From Bacteroidota bacterium (GTDB taxonomy: Bacteria; Bacteroidota; Bacteroidia; Chitinophagales; Chitinophagaceae): 64,000 nucleotides of DNA. Below the pieces are notes generated by a model. It was not told the origin of the DNA. It was given only the letters and a program-made list of their open reading frames with translations, and did no database searches. The stretch covers positions 1 through 64,000 of the forward strand of contig VGFQ01000009.1 in NCBI GenBank assembly GCA_016868815.1. Reading direction: 5' to 3'. Both the position numbers and the translations under genes were made by a program. Positions 16,141 to 24,709 of this stretch are shown here, piece by piece (position 1 is the first letter of the stretch; each line of letters begins with the position of its first letter).

Positions 16141-19116
16141 ATGCAGAAATCCATTCGTATCACTAGGATGCTTCTGTCCCTGCTGATGTTCTTCGGCATG
16201 GCTGAAGCGGTAGCCCAGAGCTTCACCGTCTCAGGCAACGTCAAGGAAGGAGCCACTGGCAATGCGCTGCAAGGTGTGACCGTCAGCATCAGAGGTGCCA
16301 AGCAGGCCACCATGACGGATGCCAACGGAAACTTCTCCCTCAACGTACCGGGGAATTCGGCCGTGCTGGTGTTCAACTACGTCGGCTACAAGGCGTCCAA
16401 CGCGACCGTGTCGGGCGACAAGCCCAACGTCAGCGTCACGATGGATCTAGACTCCAGCCCCTTGCAAGAGGTGGTCATTAGTGGTCTGGCGTCGAATATC
16501 AAGCGCGCCAATCTGGCGAACGCGGTGACTACCATCTCCGCCAGGGAACTGACGGGGACTACGCAGATCCAGACTGCCGACGGAGCCCTATATGGGAAGG
16601 TGCCCGGCGCCAACATCCGGATGAACTCCGGGGCACCTGGCGGCGGCATCAACATCCAGCTGCGAGGTCTTTCGAGCCTCACCCAGGCCTCTGCGCCCCT
16701 TATCGTCCTTGACGGGGTGTACATCAACAACAACTTCCAGCGCACGGGCCGCGCCTCGGTCACGCAGGCAGGCGGATCCAACCAGGACGATGGCGCCAAT
16801 CGCCTGGCCGACCTCAACCCGGCCGATATAGAGAGTATAGAAGTGCTGAAAGGCCCCTCCGCCGCTGCGATCTACGGAACACGTGCCAACGCCGGCGTAC
16901 TGGTCATTACTACCAAGAAGGGATCGGCGGGCAAGACTGTCGTCAGCTTTGGCCAGGACATTGGCTTCGGCTCCGCATTGAAGATGATGGGCATCGACGA
17001 CTGGAGCGAAGCAAAGATCAATACCTTCTTCCCTCCGGCACGCAGGCCGGTCGAACTGGCCCGCTACCAGAACGCTGTGTCATCGGGAACCTTCGTCAAC
17101 TACGAGGACTACTTCTACGGCAACACGGCCACCCTGCAGAATACCCGACTCAGTCTGCGAGGCGGTGATGATAAGACTAAGTTCTTCGTATCGGGCTCTC
17201 TCACTGACGAAGGCGGCATCGTGCGGAGGACCGGCTTCGAGCGCCAGTCGATCCGTGCCAATATCGAGCACAAATTCAGCAGGCGCATCACCCTGTCCAT
17301 GAACTCGAACTTCATACGCACCGACACCGATCGTGGATTCACGGGCAACCAAAACAACACCGGTTCCTCCATCGGCTACAATATCTCCTACGTGCCGAAT
17401 TACTTCGACCTCAGGCCGACGAATGGGATCTACCCCAGCAACCCGTACTTCGCCGAGAACCCCGTGGCGGTGACCGACAAGGGCATCAACAACTCCCTCG
17501 TCAACCGCTTCATTCAATCGTTCGGCCTTGATGTGAACCTGCTCCGCACCGAGAGCGCAAAGCTCGACTTCAAAATCAACGGAGGCCTCGACTACCTGCA
17601 GAACTCCACCAAGGTCTACCTTCCGGACGACTTGCAGTATCAGCAAGGACAGGCCAACCCCGGCGACGTGCTGGTGGGTAAGCAGGAGAGCATGAATACC
17701 AACTTCCAGACAGCTCTGGTTTTCAACAAGGAGCTGAACAAGTTTAACTTCAGCACACAGGCGGGCCTCGTCAGACTCGACTTCAAGAACAACGCCCTCT
17801 TCAACAGAGGCCGCGGCCTCGCGCCGGGTCAGTCGAACATCAAGCAGGCCACCGTACAGGAAGTGGAGTCGCAGTTCGAGAACTCTCAGCAGGACGTAGG
17901 CGTCTTCGTGCAGCAGGAGATGAACTACGATGATAAGATCATTGGTACCGTCGGTATGCGTTGGGACAAGTCAAACACCAACGGTGACCCCAAAAAGTTC
18001 TTCGCATTCCCAAAGGCCTCACTCGCCCTGAACCTGACCAATTTCGACTTCTGGAAGATAGGCTGGATCTCTCAGTTCAAGCCCCGCGTCGCCTACGGGC
18101 AGACGGCGGGCCCCGTTCCGTTTGGAGCCACCTTCACCTCTCTGGGCGGCGTTAACATCGGTGGGCTGCTGGGTGCTACGGTGGCCACCAGCATAGGTAA
18201 TCTAAGTGTCATCCCCGAACGGGCCGAGGAGCTTGAATTCGGTCTGGATGCAGGCTTCTTCAATAACAGAGTACTGCTCGAAGCCACCTATTACATCAAA
18301 ACAACGAAGGAAAACCTGCAACCGCTGACCCTCTCGCCCGCCACTGGCGTGGTGAGCACGATCAGCAACGAGGCCGAGATGCGCAACAAGGGCATCGAAC
18401 TCGGCCTTTCCGGAACCATAGTTCAGAAGGAGAACATTAGGTGGTTCTCCCGCCTCCTCTGGTGGCAGAACGACATTCTCATCACTAAGCTGGGCATCCC
18501 CTCCTATACGACGGGCGCCTTCGGAACGGGCCTGGGCACTTTCCTGATCAAGCAAGGTGTATCACCCACGACGATCGTTGGCACTCCGGCCATTTCGCCC
18601 GGCGTCTTCACGGTATGGGGCAACGGGCAACCCGACTGGACCGGCTCATGGTCGAACAATTTCACCCTTCTCAAAAACTTCGAGTTCAACTTTCTGACCG
18701 AATACAGGAGCGGTGGACACACCATCAACCTGACCTCCTTCCTCACTGACGGCGGCGGCACCACAAAGGGATGGCTCGACGACGATGACAAGGACGGCAT
18801 CCCCAATGGACGCCAGCGTCCTCCCGCACCCTACAACAACGCAGGCCGTTGGGTACAGGATGCCACTTTCTTGAAGATTCGTGAAGTGGGCCTGTACTAC
18901 ACCCTGCCGCGGGCAGCCCTCGGTAAGGTATTCAACAACGCGGTATCGCGTCTGAGGGTGGGCTTCTCCGGTAACAACGTGGCCCTGTTTACCAACTACG
19001 TCGGCTACGATCCCGAGACCTCGACCTTCGGTGCGCAGGCGCTTGCCAACAATGTCGACGTGGCGCCCTACCCCAGCGCGAGAAGGTTGTTCTTCCATCT
19101 GCAAATGGACTTTTAA
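16141..19116 (+). CDS. SusC/RagA-family TonB-dependent outer membrane transporter (second pair)
   Basis: A 991-residue SusC-like receptor. The ATG at 16141 is chosen because it opens a typical signal peptide (MQKSIRITRMLLSLLMFFGM, ending near AVAQS) and because the likely promoter overlaps the longer alternative start at 16078. A carboxypeptidase-like domain comes first, then a plug domain with AIYGTRANAGVLVITTKKG, and then the barrel, ending FFHLQMDF. Its SusD partner follows after 11 bases. No glycosidase, peptidase or sulfatase gene accompanies the pair, so the cargo cannot be guessed; SusCD pairs also import peptides and other nutrients. Confidence 0.95.
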   Translation: MQKSIRITRMLLSLLMFFGMAEAVAQSFTVSGNVKEGATGNALQGVTVSIRGAKQATMTDANGNFSLNVPGNSAVLVFNYVGYKASNATVSGDKPNVSVTMDLDSSPLQEVVISGLASNIKRANLANAVTTISARELTGTTQIQTADGALYGKVPGANIRMNSGAPGGGINIQLRGLSSLTQASAPLIVLDGVYINNNFQRTGRASVTQAGGSNQDDGANRLADLNPADIESIEVLKGPSAAAIYGTRANAGVLVITTKKGSAGKTVVSFGQDIGFGSALKMMGIDDWSEAKINTFFPPARRPVELARYQNAVSSGTFVNYEDYFYGNTATLQNTRLSLRGGDDKTKFFVSGSLTDEGGIVRRTGFERQSIRANIEHKFSRRITLSMNSNFIRTDTDRGFTGNQNNTGSSIGYNISYVPNYFDLRPTNGIYPSNPYFAENPVAVTDKGINNSLVNRFIQSFGLDVNLLRTESAKLDFKINGGLDYLQNSTKVYLPDDLQYQQGQANPGDVLVGKQESMNTNFQTALVFNKELNKFNFSTQAGLVRLDFKNNALFNRGRGLAPGQSNIKQATVQEVESQFENSQQDVGVFVQQEMNYDDKIIGTVGMRWDKSNTNGDPKKFFAFPKASLALNLTNFDFWKIGWISQFKPRVAYGQTAGPVPFGATFTSLGGVNIGGLLGATVATSIGNLSVIPERAEELEFGLDAGFFNNRVLLEATYYIKTTKENLQPLTLSPATGVVSTISNEAEMRNKGIELGLSGTIVQKENIRWFSRLLWWQNDILITKLGIPSYTTGAFGTGLGTFLIKQGVSPTTIVGTPAISPGVFTVWGNGQPDWTGSWSNNFTLLKNFEFNFLTEYRSGGHTINLTSFLTDGGGTTKGWLDDDDKDGIPNGRQRPPAPYNNAGRWVQDATFLKIREVGLYYTLPRAALGKVFNNAVSRLRVGFSGNNVALFTNYVGYDPETSTFGAQALANNVDVAPYPSARRLFFHLQMDF

Positions 19117-19127
19117 ATCATACGGAT

Positions 19128-20498
19128 ATGAAAAAAATACAGATCACACTCATGGCGGGGATGGTAGCAGTCCTGTTCTCCTGCAACCCCCTCAATATCG
19201 ATCCGCTAACGGACCCCAACAACCCGAGCGAGGCCGCCGCACTGGCCAACGCGCCCCGCAGCCAGGTGCAGTTTCTGTTGACAGGTCTCGAGTCACGCCA
19301 TAGGGGATACGTGACGAATATCAGCCAGGCATGGAATACCTTCGGTAGAGAGATCTGGTACCTCAACGCCTCCGACCCTCGCTTCCAGACCGACTGGCTG
19401 GGACAGGCAGGCCGCGTTCCCGATGCGGCTTACTTCGGGTTTGGCGCCTCAGGTGGCGGATCCTACGCTACACCCTACCAGGCCATCAAGCAGGGCTATG
19501 TACTCATCGACGCCGTTCAGAACAGCAGCTTCCTGAACAATGCCGAGAAGAAGGCGGTCGAAGGGTTCGCAAAGACGATCATGGGCTATCAGTTCATCAT
19601 CCCCGCCAACTGGCAGTATGAGAACGGCATACGCACTAACGTCAAGGATCCGCTGAATCCCGGCGGATTCAGGTCCTACACTGCTGCTCTGACATTTATC
19701 GATTCCTTGTTGACAGCAGGCTTGGCCGACCTGAACGCAGCAGGTACCACATTTCCCTTCAAACTAACGGCCGGTTTCAACGGATTCAACACCATCGACG
19801 GTCTCAAGAGGGTGAATCGCGCCATTGCAGCGAGAGTGGCGGTCTATCGGAAGGACTGGCAAGGAGCGCTCAATAACCTGGGCCAGTCGTTTATGAACCT
19901 CTCGGGCGACCTGAACAACGGTCCGGCGCACACCTTCAGCGCTCCCCCCGACGCTTTCAACCCGTTGTTCTATCTACTAGACGCCAACATCAACACCATC
20001 ATCGTGGTGCATCCCTCGGTGCTGGCAGATACGACGCGCGGTGACAGGAGGGTGGCGACCAAGTTCCATAAACGCGCAGTGCCCGTGACGGTCACTACAG
20101 ACGCCACGCCATTGGTGGGCACGCATCAGGATAAGCGTTGGCCGATCAATACGGCTGCCATCCCATTCATCAAAAACGAGGAGCTGATCCTCATCAAGGC
20201 CGAAGCCCACGCTCAGTTGAACCAGACCGCAGATGCAGTCGCCGCCATCAATATCGTCCGCAAAGCCGCCAACCTCAGCAACTACACAGGTGCCACCACA
20301 CAGGCTGCACTCATAAACCAGATCCTATATGAGCGCCGATACTCCCTCTGGGCCGAACCATGGGGACACCGCTGGATCGACGCCCGCCGTTACGATCGAC
20401 TGAACACAATTCCAACCAGCTTTGACAAGGGAACCATCTTTAAGCAGTTCCCGCGTCCGCAGGCCGAGATCAACTGGGACCTCTACGTAGGAGGATAG
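19128..20498 (+). CDS. SusD-like outer membrane lipoprotein (second pair)
   Basis: A 456-residue SusD/RagB-superfamily protein, shorter than the first SusD in this window and probably of the SusD-like-2 type. The N-terminus has a hydrophobic signal and a lipobox, LFSC, placing the lipidated Cys near residue 20, followed by NPLNIDPLTDPNNPS, typical of this group. Helical SusD features appear around KKAVEGFAKTIMGYQFII and, near the C-terminus, INQILYERRYSLWAEPWGHRW. It lies 11 bases downstream of SusC and ends just before a strong hairpin, so the pair is a two-gene operon. Confidence 0.93.
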   Translation: MKKIQITLMAGMVAVLFSCNPLNIDPLTDPNNPSEAAALANAPRSQVQFLLTGLESRHRGYVTNISQAWNTFGREIWYLNASDPRFQTDWLGQAGRVPDAAYFGFGASGGGSYATPYQAIKQGYVLIDAVQNSSFLNNAEKKAVEGFAKTIMGYQFIIPANWQYENGIRTNVKDPLNPGGFRSYTAALTFIDSLLTAGLADLNAAGTTFPFKLTAGFNGFNTIDGLKRVNRAIAARVAVYRKDWQGALNNLGQSFMNLSGDLNNGPAHTFSAPPDAFNPLFYLLDANINTIIVVHPSVLADTTRGDRRVATKFHKRAVPVTVTTDATPLVGTHQDKRWPINTAAIPFIKNEELILIKAEAHAQLNQTADAVAAINIVRKAANLSNYTGATTQAALINQILYERRYSLWAEPWGHRWIDARRYDRLNTIPTSFDKGTIFKQFPRPQAEINWDLYVGG

Positions 20499-20524
20499 TC
20501 TCCGCGAGATGCAACATCTCTGAA

Positions 20525-20563
20525 AACGAGAGAGGCCGCCCCGAAAAGGTGGCCTCTCTCGTT
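20525..20563 (+). terminator. Strong hairpin terminator after the SusC/SusD pair
   Basis: A stem of 16 pairs (13 Watson-Crick pairs ACGAGAGAGGCC plus a flanking A-T, with an inner GCC/GGT containing one G-U pair) encloses a 7-base loop, CCGAAAA. It starts 26 bases after the SusD stop. The U-tract is poor (TTAC), so it may act as a rho-assisted terminator or a 3'-end stabiliser. Confidence 0.75.
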
Positions 20564-20680
20564 ACAACCCCAAGTTTCATCTGGATACAGGTGCTGTCAG
20601 CCGTATATGCCCGTCTTCACCTGCTTATAGCTGACTACCGCATTAACAATTAAGTCGAAGGCATCCTGCAGGACAAAGTC

Positions 20681-21142
20681 ATGTATCGACTCCTCAATTT
20701 GTATCTCGTGCATGTCAGCAGGAATGCAGCCCAGGCAAAAAAGCGACTCGAAGAGAAGAAAGGGCTGCTCGAAAAGATAGAGCACAAGTTCATTACCGAC
20801 CAGATCAGCCAGGAGGCCTATGACAGGCACTGCACGAAAATCCATCCTGAGATCGATACTTTTTTGGAAGAAACGGACCTCCACCGATATGAAAGTTCGA
20901 ACCTCGAAAAAGCAGTCACACAATGCCTGCAGATGGCGCAGGATCAAAGCGGGGCCTGGGTTTCAGCGGGGTATGAGGGCAAGCAGCAGCTGCAGCGACT
21001 GGTATTCCCCGACGGAATGCTGTTTGACAAGAAAAAGGGGGTGGTTCGAACTCCAAGGGTGAATAGCCTCTTCGCTGCGATCCCGCTGCTGGCGCGGGTT
21101 TCAGGGGAAAATGAAAACGCGATCCATCAAAGAATCGCCTGA
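20681..21142 (+). pseudogene. C-terminal remnant of a serine site-specific recombinase
   Basis: The frame encodes 153 residues that look like the C-terminal end of Bacteroidota serine recombinases. A coiled stretch (AQAKKRLEEKKGLLEKIEHK) leads to QRLVFPDGMLFDKKKG and VRTPRVNSLFAAIPLLA and ends with SGENENAIHQ. The catalytic resolvase domain and zinc ribbon are missing. Similar coding sense, for example YRIN, can be read in frame just upstream but is broken by a TAA at 20651-20653. The frame ends 12 bases before the 3' end of tRNA-Leu, a typical integration site. I read this as the leftover of an integrated element whose other genes are gone. Expression of the fragment from the ATG at 20681 is possible but unlikely to matter. 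Confidence 0.65.
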
Positions 21143-21154
21143 AATCTAGTAAAG

Positions 21155-21236
21155 TGCCCAGGACTGGATTCGAACCAGCACACCTCGCGGCGCCGCCACC
21201 TGAAGACGGTGCGTCTACCAATTTCGCCACCTGGGC
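21155..21236 (-). tRNA. tRNA-Leu (anticodon CAG)
   Basis: On the minus strand an 82-base tRNA folds with acceptor stem GCCCAGG/CCTGGGC and discriminator A. The D-arm contains AAATTGGTAGAC. The anticodon stem is CCGTC/GGCGG around loop TTCAGGT, giving anticodon CAG at 21200-21202. A long class II variable arm follows (GCGCC-type stem), and the T-arm is CTGGTTCGAATCCAG. The CCA end is not encoded and must be added by the cca product, which is encoded about 2 kb away. A consensus promoter lies upstream. Confidence 0.95.
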
Positions 21237-21253
21237 ATTATCTCACAGGGCGT

Positions 21254-21284
21254 CAAATATACACTCATCCCCGAAACCGCCAAA
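21254..21284 (-). promoter_or_regulatory. Consensus promoter of tRNA-Leu
   Basis: Reading the minus strand, TTTG at 21284-21281 is followed by exactly 19 bases and then TATATTTG at 21261-21254. This is a full match to the Bacteroidota housekeeping promoter TTTG-N19-TAnnTTTG. The mature tRNA 5' end is 17 bases further on. It serves as an internal reference for the weaker promoter calls in this window. Confidence 0.8.
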
Positions 21285-21304
21285 TCACCCGATGACATCC
21301 TTGA

Positions 21305-22123
21305 CTAGACCGAGACGTTGAAGTCTCTCAATGCATCGTTCAAACTTGTCTTCAGGTCGGTACTCGGTTTTCGCTGACCGATAATCAGGGCGCAGCCCAC
21401 TTGGTATTCGCCTGCCGGAAACTTTTTAGGGTAGGTGCCGGGGATCACCACACTGCGGGCTGGCACCCGGCCTCGGTACTCCAAGGGCTCCACTCCGCTC
21501 ACGTCGATGATCTTGGTCGACTGGGTCAGCACCACATTAGCGCCGAGGACAGCCTCCCGCTCCACCCGCACGCCCTCCACCACAATGCAGCGACTGCCGA
21601 TGAAGCAGCCGTCCTCCACAATGACCGGACTGGCCTGCAAAGGCTCCAGCACCCCACCGATGCCAACGCCACCACTTAAATGTACACCTTTGCCGATCTG
21701 CGCACAACTACCGACCGTCGCCCAGGTATCCACCATCGTGCCCTCATCGACATAGGCGCCGATGTTGACATACGATGGCATCAATACCACATTACGAGCG
21801 ACATAAGCGCCATAGCGCGCCACCGCATGCGGAACGGCCCGTACGCCCATTCCGGCATAGTCTTTCTTGAGCAGCATCTTGTCGTGGAACTCGAAGGGCT
21901 CCAAGTCCCAGGTCTGCATTGGCTGGATGCCGAAATACAACAGGATGGCCTGCTTCACCCATTCGTGGACTTCCCATCCACCCTTGATGTCCGGAGATGC
22001 CACCCTGAGTCGACCCTTGTCGACCTCCTCGATGACGGCCCGGACAGCCCCCGCATATTTTTCATCCTTCAGCAGCGATCGGTCTTGCCAGGCCGCTGCG
22101 ATCTGATCCCTGAGTTCCTGCAT
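21305..22123 (-). CDS. dapD: 2,3,4,5-tetrahydropyridine-2,6-dicarboxylate N-succinyltransferase
   Basis: DapD transfers succinyl from succinyl-CoA to tetrahydrodipicolinate in the succinylase branch of lysine and diaminopimelate synthesis. The protein is about 272 residues, the usual length, with a helical N-terminus and a left-handed beta-helix of hexapeptide repeats (MPSYVNIGAYVDEGTMVDTW, GKGVHLSGGVGIGGVL). I choose the ATG at 22123 (MQELRDQIAAAW) because it aligns with known DapD N-termini and because the -7 element at 22139-22146 covers any start near 22141; ATG 22129 is the alternative. It is divergent from the heptosyltransferase gene. Confidence 0.95.
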   Translation of the reverse strand: MQELRDQIAAAWQDRSLLKDEKYAGAVRAVIEEVDKGRLRVASPDIKGGWEVHEWVKQAILLYFGIQPMQTWDLEPFEFHDKMLLKKDYAGMGVRAVPHAVARYGAYVARNVVLMPSYVNIGAYVDEGTMVDTWATVGSCAQIGKGVHLSGGVGIGGVLEPLQASPVIVEDGCFIGSRCIVVEGVRVEREAVLGANVVLTQSTKIIDVSGVEPLEYRGRVPARSVVIPGTYPKKFPAGEYQVGCALIIGQRKPSTDLKTSLNDALRDFNVSV

Positions 22124-22138
22124 TGCCATCCTTTTGCG

Positions 22139-22146
22139 CAAATCTA
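22139..22146 (-). promoter_or_regulatory. -7 element of dapD
   Basis: On the minus strand TAGATTTG fits TAnnTTTG exactly. It lies 9-15 bases before the two candidate ATGs of dapD, so the transcript would have almost no leader. No -33 match was found at the expected spacing. Confidence 0.5.
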
Positions 22147-22191
22147 GGGCTTCGGCCCGGATGCCTGCACCGGCCTCAGAACCCTTTTGGC

Positions 22192-22199
22192 TATTTTCG
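22192..22199 (+). promoter_or_regulatory. -7 element of the heptosyltransferase gene
   Basis: TATTTTCG matches TAnnTTTG at seven of eight positions and ends 4 bases before the GTG at 22204. Transcription would therefore begin at or within a few bases of the start codon. Confidence 0.4.
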
Positions 22200-22203
22200 C
22201 AGC

Positions 22204-23208
22204 GTGCCCCGTTCCATCCTCCTTATACAGACCGCCTTCATAGGGGATGTTATCCTCGCCACCGCCATCGTCGAAAAGCTCCAGGCCACACATCCCGAGG
22301 ATCAGATCGACTTCCTGGTCCGCAAGGGCAATGAAGGATTGCTGCAGGGCCATCCTTTTCTTCACGAAGTACTGGTCTGGGACAAATCGAAAGGGAAGAT
22401 CCTGAACTTGTTCTCGCTCCTTCGGATCATCCGTCGGCGGCGCTATGATGCCGTCATCAACGTCCAACGCTTTTTCGCCACCGGACTGCTCACCGCCTGC
22501 TCAGGGGCTCTAATGACGATTGGTTTCGACCGGAACCCACTTTCTCTTTTCTTCTCCAGACGCGTCCCCCATGCTGCGGAGAAGGGAGGAGCCCCCCTTC
22601 ATGAAGTGGACCGCAACCAACGTCTCCTCGCATTGCTGTCCGCTGGACCGCCCGCCCGGCCACGTCTTTATCCCACCCTGGCTGACTATGAAGCCATTCG
22701 TGCCTATCAGTCGCAGCCATACCTCTGCATCGCACCTTCTTCCGTATGGTTCACCAAGCAGTATCCCGAAGAAAAATGGGTGTCATTGATCCGACAGGTG
22801 CCGGCCGACTGGAACATCCTGCTCCTGGCAGGTTCCTCAGAATGGACCCTCTGTGAGCGGATCCGGCAGGCTTCCGGAAAACCTGAGCGCATCCATAACC
22901 TTGCGGGCCGCCTGAGCCTGCTACAATCGGCCGCCGTACAGCAAGGTGCGCACATGAATTTCGTCAACGACTCAGCCCCCCTCCACCTCGCATCGGCCAT
23001 GAACGCACCTGTCACCGCCATCTTTTGCTCGACCATCCCCGCCTTCGGCTATGGCCCGCTCTCGGATGACGCTGCGATCATCGAACACTCGGAGGGACTT
23101 GCCTGCCGGCCCTGTGGCATACACGGCAAAAAAGCTTGCCCCCACCGACATTTCAAATGTGCCTACGGCATACAAGATCAGCAACTGCTGCAGCGCCTGC
23201 CGACCTGA
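22204..23208 (+). CDS. Glycosyltransferase family 9 (heptosyltransferase-like) protein
   Basis: A 334-residue GT9 enzyme of the ADP-heptose:LPS heptosyltransferase type, which adds core sugars to lipopolysaccharide at the inner membrane. The GTG at 22204 is chosen because the family N-terminus, RSILLIQTAFIGDVILATAIVEKL, begins directly after it; the longer frame from 22123 would overlap dapD. The C-terminal GT-B half shows the usual NDSAPLHLASAMNAPVTAIF motif for donor binding. A Cys-rich end (CRPCGIHGKKACPHRHFKC) is common in the family. It is followed after 39 bases by cca. Confidence 0.9.
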   Translation: MPRSILLIQTAFIGDVILATAIVEKLQATHPEDQIDFLVRKGNEGLLQGHPFLHEVLVWDKSKGKILNLFSLLRIIRRRRYDAVINVQRFFATGLLTACSGALMTIGFDRNPLSLFFSRRVPHAAEKGGAPLHEVDRNQRLLALLSAGPPARPRLYPTLADYEAIRAYQSQPYLCIAPSSVWFTKQYPEEKWVSLIRQVPADWNILLLAGSSEWTLCERIRQASGKPERIHNLAGRLSLLQSAAVQQGAHMNFVNDSAPLHLASAMNAPVTAIFCSTIPAFGYGPLSDDAAIIEHSEGLACRPCGIHGKKACPHRHFKCAYGIQDQQLLQRLPT

Positions 23209-23232
23209 CCTCAAGCCTCCTCTCATTTTGCC

Positions 23233-23240
23233 TATTTTTG
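23233..23240 (+). promoter_or_regulatory. -7 element of cca
   Basis: TATTTTTG is an exact TAnnTTTG match ending 7 bases before the ATG at 23248. No TTTG is found at the -33 spacing. It predicts a leaderless or near-leaderless cca transcript. Confidence 0.5.
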
Positions 23241-23247
23241 ACAACAC

Positions 23248-24669
23248 ATGGACATCCAGTGCACACCCACCGAAGCAGCCCTCATCGCACAACTCGCCGC
23301 TGCCGCACAAGAGGCGCATGTAGAAGCCTGGCTCGTTGGTGGCTTTGTGCGCGATAAGCTGCTCGGTAGGCCCTGTGCAGACATGGACGTAGCCTGCCTG
23401 GGAGATGGCATAGACCTCGCCCATCGCATGGCTGCCCGCTTCCGCCCCGCCCCCCATGTCTCCTTCTTCAAGAACTTCGGCACCGCCCATATTCACGTTG
23501 AGGGATACGACATCGAATTCGTCGGAGCCCGTAAGGAAAGCTATCAGAGAGGATCCCGCAACCCGGAAGTCGTGCCTGGAACCCTGCAAGACGACCTCGA
23601 ACGCCGCGACTTTACCATCAACGCCCTCCACGTCGGCCTCAATCCATCCGATACCGGACAACTATTCGACCCCTTCCAGGGCCTGAAAGACCTCAACGAA
23701 GGCATCATCCGAACGCCGCTGTCGTCCGATACCGCCTTCTCTGACGACCCCCTCCGCATGCTGCGTGCCATCCGCTTCTCTGCACAGTTAGGCTTCAAAA
23801 TCCACCCCGAGACATGGGAAGGCATCCTCCGGAACCGCGACCACATCCGCATCGTCTCGCAGGAACGCATCACCGAAGAACTTAACAAGATGCTCGCCTG
23901 CCCCAAGCCTTCCGTAGGCTTCGACATCCTCTACCGTACAGGACTCCTCTGCCTCGTCTTCCCGCAAATGACAGAGCTTGCAGGCGCAGAATACCGCGAC
24001 GGCATGGGGCATAAAGACAACCTATACCACACCCTGCAAGTACTCGACAACATCGCCCCACACACCGAAGACCTATGGCTCCGCTGGGCCGCCCTGCTGC
24101 ACGACATCGGCAAGCCCGCCACCAAACGCTTCGAACCTGATACGGGCTGGACTTTCCACGGCCACGAGGTTGTCGGCGGACGAATGGTGCCCCGCATCTT
24201 CACCCAACTCAAACTGCCACAAGACCAGAAGATGCGTTTTGTGCGGAAGCTTGTAGAACTACATCTACGACCCATCAGCCTCACCAAAGAGAATATTACC
24301 GACTCCGCCATCCGCCGCCTACTATTCGACGCCGGCGAAGACCTAGAAGCCCTCATGACCCTCTGTGAGGCCGACATCACCTCTAAAAACAAGGTTAAGG
24401 TCAAACGTTTCCTCTCCAACTTCGAGATGGTGCGCGACCGACTTCGTGCCGTGGAAGAAAAAGACCAACTCCGCAACTGGCAGCCGCCGGTGACAGGAGA
24501 AATGATCATGGAAACCTTCGGCCTGCCCCCCTCCAGGCCCGTCGGCGAAATCAAGACGGCCATCCGCGAAGCCATCCTCGATGGTATCATCCCAAACGAG
24601 AAACAGGCTGCCTGGGACTATATGCTGCAAAGGGCTGCCGAGATGGGACTCACACCTCTCCAAAACTGA
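23248..24669 (+). CDS. cca: CCA tRNA nucleotidyltransferase with HD domain
   Basis: Adds or repairs the CCA end of tRNAs. The 473-residue protein has an N-terminal class II nucleotidyltransferase head with G31-G32-F-V-R-D and the metal-binding D45-M-D47, then the ribonucleotide-binding region with RRDFTINALHVG and DPLRMLRAIRFSAQLGF. An HD phosphohydrolase domain follows (ALLHDIGKPATK), as in the bacterial HD-containing class. It is needed here because the nearby tRNA-Leu lacks an encoded CCA. A pRiA4b-ORF3-like gene and miaA follow in the same direction at 40 and 3 bases. Confidence 0.95.
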   Translation: MDIQCTPTEAALIAQLAAAAQEAHVEAWLVGGFVRDKLLGRPCADMDVACLGDGIDLAHRMAARFRPAPHVSFFKNFGTAHIHVEGYDIEFVGARKESYQRGSRNPEVVPGTLQDDLERRDFTINALHVGLNPSDTGQLFDPFQGLKDLNEGIIRTPLSSDTAFSDDPLRMLRAIRFSAQLGFKIHPETWEGILRNRDHIRIVSQERITEELNKMLACPKPSVGFDILYRTGLLCLVFPQMTELAGAEYRDGMGHKDNLYHTLQVLDNIAPHTEDLWLRWAALLHDIGKPATKRFEPDTGWTFHGHEVVGGRMVPRIFTQLKLPQDQKMRFVRKLVELHLRPISLTKENITDSAIRRLLFDAGEDLEALMTLCEADITSKNKVKVKRFLSNFEMVRDRLRAVEEKDQLRNWQPPVTGEMIMETFGLPPSRPVGEIKTAIREAILDGIIPNEKQAAWDYMLQRAAEMGLTPLQN

Positions 24670-24709
24670 GGCACCCCCGCCGCATTCGTAAAACATTGTA
24701 CCTTCATAT

